This document shows positions 52,452 through 60,502 of a stretch of DNA of 64,000 bases, piece after piece. Each line of letters starts with the position of its first letter. Position 1 is the stretch's first letter. The notes beneath the pieces are model-generated. The model made no database searches and was not told the DNA's origin. It saw nothing but the letters and a program-made list of their open reading frames with translations. This stretch comes from an uncultured Mollicutes bacterium. GTDB taxonomy: Bacteria > Bacillota_I > Bacilli_A > RF39 > UBA660. The DNA lies in the NCBI GenBank assembly GCA_900550145.1, contig URRF01000003.1, positions 3,070 to 67,069 of the forward strand. The letters are read 5' to 3'. A program made the position numbers and the translations under genes.

Positions 52452-52812
52452 TATTTTCAACTTCTTGCTTAAGCATTTCCCAACTTTTAAAATATATACA
52501 TTCATTTTTATCATTAAACATTATCTGATAAATTCCATCATAAACATCGTTATTTTGTTCTAGATACCAATTAGCTATCACAGTATTTCCATCTATTGCT
52601 AATACATTTATTTCTATATTATGTATTTCTTCATTTTTAACATGATACCATTCTTCCTTTATTTCTTCGATAGTCAAAAACGGTTTTATAAAAGGCGTTT
52701 CTTGATAAAATTTTGTGTTAGTAAATAAACTACACACACCATCTATATTTTTCTCAAGCCAGTATTTTTTTAATTTGTATATCCATTTTTCAGCAAATTC
52801 TCGTTTAATCAT
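52444..52812 (-). CDS. SnoaL/NTF2-like fold protein, cargo of layer 5
   Basis: 122 residues from ATG 52812 (open frame extends a further 13 codons upstream without a ribosome binding site). FAEKWIYKLKKYWLEKNIDG at the start, PFLTIEEIKEEWYHVKNEEI in the middle and WYLEQNNDVYDGIYQIMFND near the end are the pattern of polyketide-cyclase/SnoaL-like small proteins. Function unknown. Confidence 0.6.
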   Translation of the reverse strand: MIKREFAEKWIYKLKKYWLEKNIDGVCSLFTNTKFYQETPFIKPFLTIEEIKEEWYHVKNEEIHNIEINVLAIDGNTVIANWYLEQNNDVYDGIYQIMFNDKNECIYFKSWEMLKQEVENNG

Positions 52813-52892
52813 TTTTCCAAATATTTTAAAATTTATTCTTTGTCTTTTCAAAGATTATATCAAAATTATATATTTTTAAAATTAATATCATT

Positions 52893-52985
52893 ATTTATTA
52901 ACATTACACTAACCTTAATATCATTGTTTGAATCCTTATATATTAAAAAGTCATGATTAGTTATTTGCCGGCTTTTATTGTCCAT
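52893..52985 (-). pseudogene. 5' fragment of a RhuM gene, near-copy of copy 1
   Basis: About 92 bp match the first codons of rhuM copy 1 (45059-45150) with only a few mismatches, then the match ends. It reads NHDFLIYKDSNNDIKVSV. The near-identity implies a recent exchange between these two places 7.8 kb apart. Confidence 0.8.
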
Positions 52986-52988
52986 TTG

Positions 52989-53249
52989 TTATTTTTCTTT
53001 CTTTTGAACTGTTCTAAATTTTCGAATAGTTGATTCTTCTTTTAATTCATTATCATTATATATTTTTTTAATATGATAATTTATTGTATTTATTTCTACA
53101 CTATAGAGAGTTGATAACATTTTTTGAATAAGCTAAATATTTTCATGTTCATATCTTACTTCAATTGTTTCTTTATCAGTTCCGATTGCTGCAATATAAG
53201 TTAGATATTCAGCAGCACTTGATCTAATCGTAATACTATTTTTTTTCAT
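52989..53249 (-). pseudogene. RhuM N-terminal remnant with an internal stop
   Basis: The reading frame (SITIRSSAAEYLTYIAAIGT, VRYEHENI, stop, LIQKMLSTLYSVEINTINYH, then EESTIRKFRTVQKKEK) is the RhuM N-terminal domain. TAG at 53133-53135 replaces the usual Trp of NIWLTQK. A GAGGAGGT site precedes the start. The gene then stops, cut by the copy-1-like fragment. Confidence 0.8.
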
Positions 53250-53419
53250 AAAATGACCTCCTCGTATAATATAGTTAAGATATTTTTTAACTATATTTTC
53301 TTATTTAGATTTTTGTAGAGATAGAGTGGTTTTAGTGGCCTCCTTGAACATTTGGTTCTTAAGAAAGACTAAAGCCTCTTCTTTACAAAATGGATATTGG
53401 TTTTATTTCTTTTATATCA

Positions 53420-53941
53420 TTACTCTCTTTCTAAATTTTTTCTTTTGCTTAGTGAGAATATTTCAGTGCTTTTTTCATTATATAATTTGTCTGCCAATAT
53501 TATTGATTGCTTTAACAATTCTTCTAAGTTATCTATCGGAATCTTCTCATAATCTTCTTGATATAACCAATCTAAATAATTTGTTTTTTAGCATCAGTTA
53601 GTCTGCCATATATTATTTTACCAGAATGTAGCCAATATCCAAATTCTACATTCACAGCAAAAGCGGGTATATCAGGTAAACTTCTAGGAATCCAAAACAT
53701 AATAACTGTAGAATTTGTTAATGCTCCTCTTTCACACATTGCTCGATCTACATAATCTGCTTTTAGTTTCTAGGTTGAGTATTCAGAAACTTTAACTACG
53801 CCATCAAATCCTAACTCACTTAACCTTTTACAAGCAGTAGTTCTCTGTGATTCTGTATTTCTATCTCTTGAGGTCGAACCGGCCAAAAATATAGATTTTT
53901 TATTTTTTTATAACGGCTTGATCTGAATAATTAATAATCAT
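53420..53941 (-). pseudogene. Nucleoside 2-deoxyribosyltransferase-like gene, decayed
   Basis: IFLAGSTSRDRNTESQRT, LSELGFDGVVKVSEYST, a stop, then CERGALTNSTVIMFWIPRSL, PAFAVNVEFGYWLHSGKIIY and, after a one-base frameshift, YLDWLYQEDYEKIPIDNLEE. The pattern matches the nucleoside 2-deoxyribosyltransferase-like family (PF15891 type as I remember it). At least two stops and one frameshift make it dead. It was clearly another cargo gene of the island. Confidence 0.75.
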
Positions 53942-54127
53942 AATATCATTATCATCTCTCTAATAATATATCTTGAAAGTTTATGTTCCTATATATTTAT
54001 TTGAACATTACTATTTTTTTTAACAACTTGTTGACCTCAACGAGTTGTTCATTAACATCAAACCCAGAATTTTATATCCTTTTGTCTTTATTTAGGAGAT
54101 GATTGTATGCTTTTCAATCATCAGCAG
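53942..54127. other. Decayed island sequence without a gene
   Basis: AT-rich, no intact frame. A short minus-strand stretch near 53965-54000 still resembles RhuM or DinD-type words, but too little is left to assign. Confidence 0.4.
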
Positions 54128-54405
54128 TTAACGAGCATTTCTCGGTAACTGATTTTTTATCCAATTCATTACAACATTCCTTTTGTGAAAGCCATAATAT
54201 TTCATCTTTATATATAGTGTCTATTAAATAACAAGCATATCTAGATAATTTGACATCCATAATATTTCTTGCTGATTTTAAACCTACTTTTATATTCTAA
54301 TGCCATTATTAGTTCTCTTGCTAACTAAAATTCATTGCCATAATCATCAATGTGTTTTATACCTTCAAGGATACTATTAATATTTTTAGTTTCTATTTTC
54401 TACAT
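54128..54405 (-). pseudogene. In-frame dinD/RhuM mosaic remnant
   Basis: From 54405: ATG, TAG, then KIETKNINSILEGIKHIDDY as in the start of dinD, with further stops. Near 54270 the frame reads VKLSRYACYLID, then TIYKDEILWLSQKE. The first part is DinD (LSRYICYLIV) and the second is RhuM (DAIYKDETLWLSQK), joined in frame. Confidence 0.75.
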
Positions 54406-54608
54406 TATTACCCCCTATTACTCTTTTTTTATCAGTTTTTTATTACCTAATATAGAGTTCATTATTTCGTTAAATCTTTTTATAAATATCTTACTATTTT
54501 TCAATATTTCAAGTTATTAGATATGACTAAATAATCCTGCAGAAATTACAATTTAATTATAATATACATGGTAACATAATGTCAACTTCTTGGTAAGATT
54601 ATTACCAA
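54406..54608. other. Non-coding stretch at the right edge of the island
   Basis: No gene or repeat recognised. Very AT-rich. The right boundary of the island probably lies here or in the remnant just to the left. Confidence 0.4.
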
Positions 54609-54636
54609 AGAAAAAAGCATAACAAATATTATGCTT
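54609..54636. terminator. Terminator after the serpin-like gene
   Basis: AAAAGCATAA and TTATGCTTTT pair perfectly around CAAATA, with a T run in the minus direction. It ends the transcript of the gene to its right. Confidence 0.85.
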
Positions 54637-54641
54637 TTATA

Positions 54642-55721
54642 CTATTGATATTTTTTAATATTATCTATTCTAGCGGCAAAATATGGCATGTCTCTTGAAC
54701 TTTCTTTTAAGAATATGGCAAAGGTATCATCTACATTAAAGTTTCTTGATTCTTTTACAGGAGCACTAGTAACATTTGTGTCAATAGCGGCTTCACTTTT
54801 TACCCTACCACCTTTTTCATCTAGTTTGAAGTTTATTGTTTGAACTGCCTTTTCAATTACATATTCTCTATTTTCATCATCATAAAAAGGTTTATTTTGT
54901 AGTTCATTATATTCTCTTTTAACATTAAAGTTAATCATTGGAACCTTGAAAGTATCATTGTTACTAAAGTTTTTGCTTCCAGTATATTTATTAGCATCAT
55001 TAGTCATATTACTATATATTTCATTAAATGTTTTACCTTTTGGATTCTTATAGAATATTACTTCATCATTACTTTTAGTAGTTAATTTAATTGCAAAATC
55101 ATCTTTAGAATTATAGAATAACACTATTATCTGATTTCTTACTTCACTAGAACTATTAGAAGCTACACCAAAGTATTTTACATCTTCATAATTACCAAAG
55201 TTACTATTTTCTAAAACTGTAAATCTCTGTTTATATTCAAATTCTCGGTATAACATTGTATAAAAGAAATATCTTCTTAAATCAGGATCATCTAAGGCAT
55301 CTTCCCCCCAATCAAAATCATCTAAAATGTCGCTAGTCTGATTAAATTTTTCTTTAATGCCATTTACTATTTCTTCTTTTAACTTTATTGTCTTAGGCCC
55401 AAATACTTTAAAGTAATAACTATCAGATATCATATCTTCAGTAAAAGATTCTTTATTTAAATTAGTAGCCATTATCTCTTCAGGGTTAAATACAATATCT
55501 TTTTTTATTATTTCATTCTTCATATCATTCCAAACAAGTTGGAATGTAGCACAATAACTACTATCAGATGATATTTCATCATCAAATGTTGGTACTACAG
55601 CTACACCTTCGGTAACTGGAATACTTTTATTATTTTTTCTTATTCTAAATATATATATTAATGCAAGTGATACTATAGCAAGTACAACAAATACTAGTGT
55701 TATAATTTTATTTTTTGTCAT
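54642..55721 (-). CDS. Membrane-anchored protein, possibly serpin-like
   Basis: 359 residues with an N-terminal anchor helix (IITLVFVVLAIVSLALIYIF). The C-terminal 75 residues look like a serpin: VQTINFKLDEKGGRVKSEAA is like the hinge/breach region, and FNVDDTFAIFLKESSRDMPY FAARI (in two parts) is like the C-terminal strands; about 9 of 11 positions fit the serpin signature as I remember it. The N-terminal half has FQLVWNDMKNEIIKKDIVFN, loosely like serpin helix A. Length is right for a serpin, but the middle lacks clear signatures. If correct it would be an extracytoplasmic protease inhibitor. The alternative is an unrelated lineage-specific surface protein. Confidence 0.5.
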   Translation of the reverse strand: MTKNKIITLVFVVLAIVSLALIYIFRIRKNNKSIPVTEGVAVVPTFDDEISSDSSYCATFQLVWNDMKNEIIKKDIVFNPEEIMATNLNKESFTEDMISDSYYFKVFGPKTIKLKEEIVNGIKEKFNQTSDILDDFDWGEDALDDPDLRRYFFYTMLYREFEYKQRFTVLENSNFGNYEDVKYFGVASNSSSEVRNQIIVLFYNSKDDFAIKLTTKSNDEVIFYKNPKGKTFNEIYSNMTNDANKYTGSKNFSNNDTFKVPMINFNVKREYNELQNKPFYDDENREYVIEKAVQTINFKLDEKGGRVKSEAAIDTNVTSAPVKESRNFNVDDTFAIFLKESSRDMPYFAARIDNIKKYQ

Positions 55722-55740
55722 TTATTTTTTTCCTTACTCA

Positions 55741-55872
55741 TTAGTAAACTTTAGTAATAGTAGCCTCGCCAATTTTTCTTCTTTTTTCATCATTTAGTCT
55801 TAACTCTATTACTTTAGTACCTGCCTTTATTAAAGTAAATGGTTCATCATTTAATTTCATCATATGAATCAT
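55741..55872 (-). pseudogene. Truncated ASCH-domain protein
   Basis: 43 residues: MIHMMKLNDEPFTLIKAGTK then VIELRLNDEKRRKIGEATIT. This matches the opening of small ASCH-domain proteins (MKL..EPF..IK.G.KTIE.RL.DEKR..I), which normally run to about 100-150 residues. Here TAA follows KVY. AAGGTGATAGAG is a good ribosome binding site, so it may still be translated as a peptide. Confidence 0.65.
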
Positions 55873-55924
55873 CTCTATCACCTTTAATATTATTTTAGCA
55901 TATATATTTTTATTTGTCTATTAA

Positions 55925-55951
55925 AAAACATCTCAAAAATAGAGATGTTTT
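55925..55951. terminator. Terminator after the collagen-like gene
   Basis: AAAACATCTC (55925-55934) pairs perfectly with GAGATGTTTT (55942-55951). A/T tracts on both sides allow activity in both directions; in the minus direction it ends the collagen-like transcript. Confidence 0.85.
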
Positions 55952-55955
55952 GACA

Positions 55956-56729
55956 TTATGATATTTTAACTATATTTAAATATGCACTTGTATCAGAAGC
56001 CGGCGATATAGTAACTGCTGTAGTAGATTCTAATGATAAACCAATTTGATCATCAGCACTAAAAGCATTAATTGTGCTTCCAACAAAATCAGAATCTACA
56101 TTTGCTGTAACATTCTTACTAATAGTGGTACTTCCAATAGGTGTAGCGTTTTGTTTTACATTTAATGTTATATCTGCATTAACATTAGAACTACCTGAGA
56201 AATAGTAATCAACTTTATATACTCCATCAGCAGGAATTGTTAGTTTATTTTGTGTACCAAGTGTTATACCATTAGATGGACCATTACTTCCAAGTGGTAC
56301 ATCTTGAGAAATATTTGCCTCTAAAGTTATAGTATTTTCAGTGGTATCATACTTTCTTCCATAAGTATTAGTCTGCGTAATACCGGCAGCGCCACTTGGA
56401 CCAGTTGGTCCCATCGGACCTGCTGGGCCTATTGCTCCCGTTGGACCTGCGGGACCTTGAGGTCCGGTTAATCCTTGTGGACCGATTGGGCCTGTAATTC
56501 CTGTGTTTCCTCTTGGTATAGTAAAGTTTAAAACAGCATTTTGATTAGTACCAACATTAACTACACTAGCGTTAGTTCCTGGATCACCAGTAGTAGTAGT
56601 TCCCACTGTAATAGTGGCGGGTCCTTGAGGTCCTGTCGGCCCCATCGGACCTACAATAACAGGAGTACAATTACATTTTTTACCTGCTTCAAGAATATTT
56701 CTTATATTATCAGAGCAATTGTTACTCAT
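55956..56729 (-). CDS. Collagen-like (BclA-type) spore surface protein
   Basis: 257 residues. Two blocks of Gly-X-Y triplets (about 27-38, GPMGPTGPQGP, and about 73-115, GPIGPQGLTGPQGPAGP) flank a non-collagen part, followed by a C-terminal beta domain of about 135 residues like the BclA/C1q-like trimer head. There is no signal peptide; the N-terminus has cysteines (NNCSDN, KKCNCT). Collagen-head proteins of this shape form the hair-like nap of exosporia. The triplet region is much richer in G and C than its neighbours because of its Gly/Pro codons. AAGGAGAATC ribosome binding site. Confidence 0.82.
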   Translation of the reverse strand: MSNNCSDNIRNILEAGKKCNCTPVIVGPMGPTGPQGPATITVGTTTTGDPGTNASVVNVGTNQNAVLNFTIPRGNTGITGPIGPQGLTGPQGPAGPTGAIGPAGPMGPTGPSGAAGITQTNTYGRKYDTTENTITLEANISQDVPLGSNGPSNGITLGTQNKLTIPADGVYKVDYYFSGSSNVNADITLNVKQNATPIGSTTISKNVTANVDSDFVGSTINAFSADDQIGLSLESTTAVTISPASDTSAYLNIVKIS

Positions 56730-56815
56730 TTTGATTCTCCTTTCATTTTATTTTATGAAAGAAGTTAAAACATAATTTTACTATTGACTATAATATGTTA
56801 TTCTTTAATAGTAAA

Positions 56816-57322
56816 TTATACAGTGCCTATTTTTGTTATAGGCCATAATCTAAATACTGATTTTCCTACTATATCTTTTTCATCAATTAAGCCTATTGAT
56901 CTACTATCTTTAGATATAGGACGATTATCTCCCAAAACAAGATATTTACCTTCTGGTATACTGCTACAAGTACATATTTCTTCTAAGTTAAAATCTTTAG
57001 TATTTAAATGTGTATAGTTTTCTTGAACTAACTTATCATTTACATATAATTTATTATTCTTGTATGAAATATGTTCTCCAGGTAATCCTATTACTCTCTT
57101 AATTATTTCTTCTTTATCCTTCTTTATTACTACTACATCAAATCTCTTAATAGTTTTCTCGTTATATCTTATTTTTCTTACTAGTAATAACTCTCCATCA
57201 TTAAAATTAGGCTTCATTGAACTACCGGATACTATTACTGGAGTTATTATAAAAGTTCTAACTAGTATTACAACTACTACAATAATAACATAAGGATATA
57301 ATTCTTTAATAATTTTTTTCAT
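56816..57322 (-). CDS. lepB: Signal peptidase I
   Basis: 168 residues, one N-terminal membrane helix (PYVIIVVVVILVRTFIITPV). The catalytic serine is in VSGSSMKPNF and the lysine in EIIKRVIGLPGE. Box E is VLGDNRPISKDSRSIG. Lies right after rplS, the usual neighbourhood; rbgA should follow but has been moved 12.7 kb away by the inserted DNA. Confidence 0.94.
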   Translation of the reverse strand: MKKIIKELYPYVIIVVVVILVRTFIITPVIVSGSSMKPNFNDGELLLVRKIRYNEKTIKRFDVVVIKKDKEEIIKRVIGLPGEHISYKNNKLYVNDKLVQENYTHLNTKDFNLEEICTCSSIPEGKYLVLGDNRPISKDSRSIGLIDEKDIVGKSVFRLWPITKIGTV

Positions 57323-57359
57323 CTTTCACCTCAATAATAAAAAGATAGTAGCAAAGCTA

Positions 57360-57710
57360 TTATCTTCTCTCTTTAATATTATATTTTTTCTGTCTATCTC
57401 TTAAGAAATATAATTTAGCTCTTCTTACTTTACCTGGTTTAGTAACCTTAATATAAGCAACTTTATTAGAATGAACGTGGAATGTTTTTTCAACACCAAT
57501 TCCAGAATATTCTCCTCTTACAGTAAAAGTTTCAGATACTCCCTTACCTTTTCTTGCAATTACAGTTCCTTTAAAGTCCTGTACTCTTTCTTTTGACTTA
57601 CCACCTTTAGTTTCAGTAATAATACATCCAACAGTAACTGAATCTCCTACTCTGAATTCTGGCAAATCTTTTTTCATTTGACTTTGAGTAATTTTGTCAA
57701 TGATATTCAT
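57360..57710 (-). CDS. rplS: 50S ribosomal protein L19
   Basis: 116 residues from MNIIDKITQSQMKKDLPEF with AAGGAAGTG upstream. Full L19 pattern: FRVGDSVTVGCIITE, RVQDFKGTVIARKGKG, VRGEYSGIGVEKTFHVHSNK and VRRAKLYFLRDRQKK. An open frame upstream adds 27 unlikely residues. Confidence 0.96.
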   Translation of the reverse strand: MNIIDKITQSQMKKDLPEFRVGDSVTVGCIITETKGGKSKERVQDFKGTVIARKGKGVSETFTVRGEYSGIGVEKTFHVHSNKVAYIKVTKPGKVRRAKLYFLRDRQKKYNIKERR

Positions 57711-57781
57711 CGTATATACACTTCCTTTCTTTTTCAGATAATCATTATCCATAATAAGCGGATTATCCCACATCGCTATTA

Positions 57782-57810
57782 ATTTTACCATATAATATAT
57801 TAAATAGCAA
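57782..57810 (-). promoter_or_regulatory. Promoter for rplS-lepB
   Basis: On the minus strand TTGCTA (57805-57810) and TAAAAT (57782-57787) with a 17-bp spacer. It lies 72 bp before the rplS start. Confidence 0.55.
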
Positions 57811-57820
57811 CTACTTTTAT

Positions 57821-57847
57821 GAAAAAAAGTAGAAATTCTTCTACTTT
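57821..57847 (-). terminator. Terminator after the thioester surface protein gene
   Basis: AAAGTAGAA (57826-57834) pairs with TTCTACTTT (57839-57847) around ATTC, with a T run in the minus direction. It covers the stop codon. Confidence 0.85.
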
Positions 57848-59798
57848 AATCGTTTCTTTTTAATACAAAGAATGTTACAACTCCTGCAGTTATTATACCT
57901 AAAAATAATATGTATATTAATGAACTTCCAGTTACTACTTGTTCTGGTTCAGGGGTATTTTTAAATACTATCATATTATTTTCAGCTTCTTTTTTATCAA
58001 ATAGTATTCTTCCATCTTCCGTAACTGTAAATTCTATAACTGCATCACTAAGTTCGTATCCTTTAGGAGCTTCTAATTCTGTTAATATATAACTACCAGG
58101 AGCTAAACGGAATCTTTCTTCCTTAGTAGATGAAGTCCATATCAAACTTTTACCGTCTAAGTCTTTTTCTAATTTTCCATCTTTATCAGTTATTTTTAAC
58201 TTTGCTCCAGGTAACTCTGTTTTTCCATTAATACTTTTTTTAGAAATATATATATATAATGGTTCATTTTCCATTGTTACCTTAGTTACTTCTGTTTTGT
58301 TAACTTTTATAGTACCATCTTTTTCTACGATAAACTCTATAGTTTTATCACTTTTTGTATAACCAGCTGGAGCTTCTATTTCAGTTAAATAGTAAGTACC
58401 TTCTGCTAAATGAAATTTTTCTGCGCTTTCGGTAGTTATCCATTCTAATGATTTGCCGTCTAAATCTATAGTAAGTTTTCCATCTTTATCGGTTATTTTT
58501 AATTTAGCACCAACTAGTTCTTTGTCTTTAGTTAATCCTAGCTTTGATATAGTTATATAGAATGGTTCGTTTTTCATTATAACTTTATCTACTACTTTGC
58601 CATCTACAGTAACTGTACCATTTGAGTTAACTGTAAAAGTTACCTTGCTACTACTAAGTTTATATCCGGCTGGAGCTATTGTTTCTTCAAGGGTATATGT
58701 GCCTGCATCAAGAGATATCTTTTTAATTGTTCCTTCTGATACCCATTTGGTTACTTCAGTATTACCTTTTTTAATTACGAGAGTAGCACCTTTTACTTCT
58801 TTACTGCCTGTTATATCTTGTTTTGATATTTTTACTTCCACTTTAGAAGGTTCAGCAGTTAATGGTAAACTTTCTTTAACTTCACTTGGTGTTCCTTTTA
58901 CAATACTAGTCATCTTTTGAGCTGCTGGCATAGCACTGTTTGTACATTCTTGTACTGTACCACTACCTTTACTTGAAGTACCTGTAGCACTTAATGTTAT
59001 AGAGGAACTTTTAGTTATATTTCCTGCAGGCACCTTAACATAAATAGTGTCTCCAACTTTAAAGTCTGTACTTCCACTAGTGGCATTAACATTGCTAGTT
59101 ACAAATGCTCCAGTAACACCGCTTATACTTACACTAACAGCATTTCTTACCCAAGAGCCACTTATTTTTATTGCTCCAGATACATAATAACTTCTATCAC
59201 TATTAATATTTAGTTTTTTACTACTAGTATCAAGTGAAATACTTGGCGTAGCATTTACTGAATCATTAGCATCATTTATTAATTTAGCGGCCATCTCACT
59301 AGTTTTATTACTTGAACCATTGTAATTACCAGTTAACCTACCATTGCTTACATTAAAGTTACTTAAAAAGTCTACAGTATGTGGTGGATATAAAGTTCTA
59401 TCACCAAAATACCATACAGCAAGTTGTGTAGCATAATAATCATCAAATTTAGTACCACCAGTAGAATAATCATTAGTTCCACCATAACCATTAGCATAAA
59501 CATAAGCAAGTTGTGCTGCATTTGTTGAAACATTACTACAGCTTGTAAATACAAATTTTACATCCGTTCCACCCTCATAGGCATAATCAACATAAGGTTG
59601 GTAGCAGTAGACAACATCCCCATTTGTGGTTACTCTATAATGTGTTTTGTATTTACTAGTAAATAATTCATTACTTGCAATTTCTCTATTATCACTATTA
59701 CTAAAATCAATTGTAAAGTCTGCCTTAACATTAAATACTCCAATCAAAAATAACATTATAGTAAATACAAACATTTTAAATATATTATTTTTTTTCAT
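57846..59798 (-). CDS. Thioester-domain surface protein with three SpaA/Cna-B repeats
   Basis: 650 residues. Signal peptide (MFVFTIMLFLIGVFNVKA). The N-terminal thioester domain has the cysteine in VYCYQPYVDY and the glutamine in YATQLAVWYFGDRTL; a Cys-Gln thioester lets such adhesins bond covalently to host proteins. A beta-rich spacer follows. Then come three SpaA-like domains (about 310-405, 408-505 and 508-605), each ending in E.(I/L)(E/A)AP.GY, with isopeptide-type lysine and glutamate. The C-terminus has a membrane helix and KRND tail. There is no LPXTG motif; EPEQVVTGSS just before the helix is a possible divergent sorting signal. Confidence 0.85.
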   Translation of the reverse strand: MKKNNIFKMFVFTIMLFLIGVFNVKADFTIDFSNSDNREIASNELFTSKYKTHYRVTTNGDVVYCYQPYVDYAYEGGTDVKFVFTSCSNVSTNAAQLAYVYANGYGGTNDYSTGGTKFDDYYATQLAVWYFGDRTLYPPHTVDFLSNFNVSNGRLTGNYNGSSNKTSEMAAKLINDANDSVNATPSISLDTSSKKLNINSDRSYYVSGAIKISGSWVRNAVSVSISGVTGAFVTSNVNATSGSTDFKVGDTIYVKVPAGNITKSSSITLSATGTSSKGSGTVQECTNSAMPAAQKMTSIVKGTPSEVKESLPLTAEPSKVEVKISKQDITGSKEVKGATLVIKKGNTEVTKWVSEGTIKKISLDAGTYTLEETIAPAGYKLSSSKVTFTVNSNGTVTVDGKVVDKVIMKNEPFYITISKLGLTKDKELVGAKLKITDKDGKLTIDLDGKSLEWITTESAEKFHLAEGTYYLTEIEAPAGYTKSDKTIEFIVEKDGTIKVNKTEVTKVTMENEPLYIYISKKSINGKTELPGAKLKITDKDGKLEKDLDGKSLIWTSSTKEERFRLAPGSYILTELEAPKGYELSDAVIEFTVTEDGRILFDKKEAENNMIVFKNTPEPEQVVTGSSLIYILFLGIITAGVVTFFVLKRND

Positions 59799-59887
59799 TA
59801 CTTACCTCTCCTATCTATCATAAGTTAATCTTATCATAAAATAATTATTTTTTCAATATACTAAGTATCATTTTCATATAATTTATT

Positions 59888-60502
59888 ATGAAATATATAA
59901 TTCATAGAGGGATTACTTCTAAAAAGAATAGTGATAATAGTTATATGGCTATTAAAAGGGCTTTATTTGATAAAGAAAGTATAGGTGTAGAATTTGATAT
60001 TAGACTAACTAAAGATAAAAAAATAGTACTATCTCATGATTCAGTACTAGGTATTAATTATATAGAGAATATGAATTATACGGATATTATTAAACATAAA
60101 TATTTAACTACTTTAGATAAAATATTAGATATAGATACTGATAAGATATTACTTATCGATATTAAAGTTAACAATAACTATAAATTACTTGGAGATATTC
60201 TTTTAGATATATTAAAAAATACTGATAAAAATATTTATTTAATGTCTTTTAATAAAAAGATTATTAAATACCTAAATAAAAAAACTAAGTATAAAAAGGG
60301 AATTATATCTTTCTTTTATAGATATAATAAGTATCCTTTAACTATTCTTAATTATAAAACAGTATCTAATAAGAAATTAAAGAGAATTAAAAATAAAGAA
60401 ATATTCTTTTGGACTTTTAAAAATATATATGAAGCTAATAAACTAAGTAAAAAGATAGATAATAACAGCTTATATTACTATATAATTAATAAAGAGGAAT
60501 AA
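59888..60502 (+). CDS. ugpQ: Glycerophosphodiester phosphodiesterase (UgpQ-like)
   Basis: Hydrolyses glycerophosphodiesters to glycerol-3-phosphate. 204 residues, shorter than most (about 240). HRGITSKKNSDNSYMAIKRA has the first catalytic histidine, GVEFDIRLTKDKKIVLSHDS the metal-binding E-x-D and the second histidine, and LLIDIK the next acidic residue. The end (KEIFFWTFKN) matches the family W-T motif. Convergent with divIB through a shared hairpin. Confidence 0.85.
   Translation: MKYIIHRGITSKKNSDNSYMAIKRALFDKESIGVEFDIRLTKDKKIVLSHDSVLGINYIENMNYTDIIKHKYLTTLDKILDIDTDKILLIDIKVNNNYKLLGDILLDILKNTDKNIYLMSFNKKIIKYLNKKTKYKKGIISFFYRYNKYPLTILNYKTVSNKKLKRIKNKEIFFWTFKNIYEANKLSKKIDNNSLYYYIINKEE

Larger units (their letters stand above)
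44041..54405. mobile_element. Nested insertion array in the 5' end of rbgA
   Basis: Footprints of rbgA codons 1-29 (or shortened versions) occur at 44041-44127 (in use), 47232-47318, 49030-49116, 50822-50866 and 52413-52451. Every copy ends at the same Trp codon, followed by TA in four of five. The intervals between them are 3.19, 1.80, 1.79 and 1.59 kb and each carries its own genes. Only the first interval has a recombinase. The conserved gene order rplS-lepB-rbgA is interrupted here, since rplS and lepB lie at 56.8-57.7 kb on the same strand. The right limit, within decayed sequence, is uncertain. Confidence 0.8.

Noticed and set aside
53326..53601. Plus-strand open frame of 91 codons
   Set aside because: It is antisense to the deoxyribosyltransferase-like pseudogene, which gives far better protein matches on the other strand.
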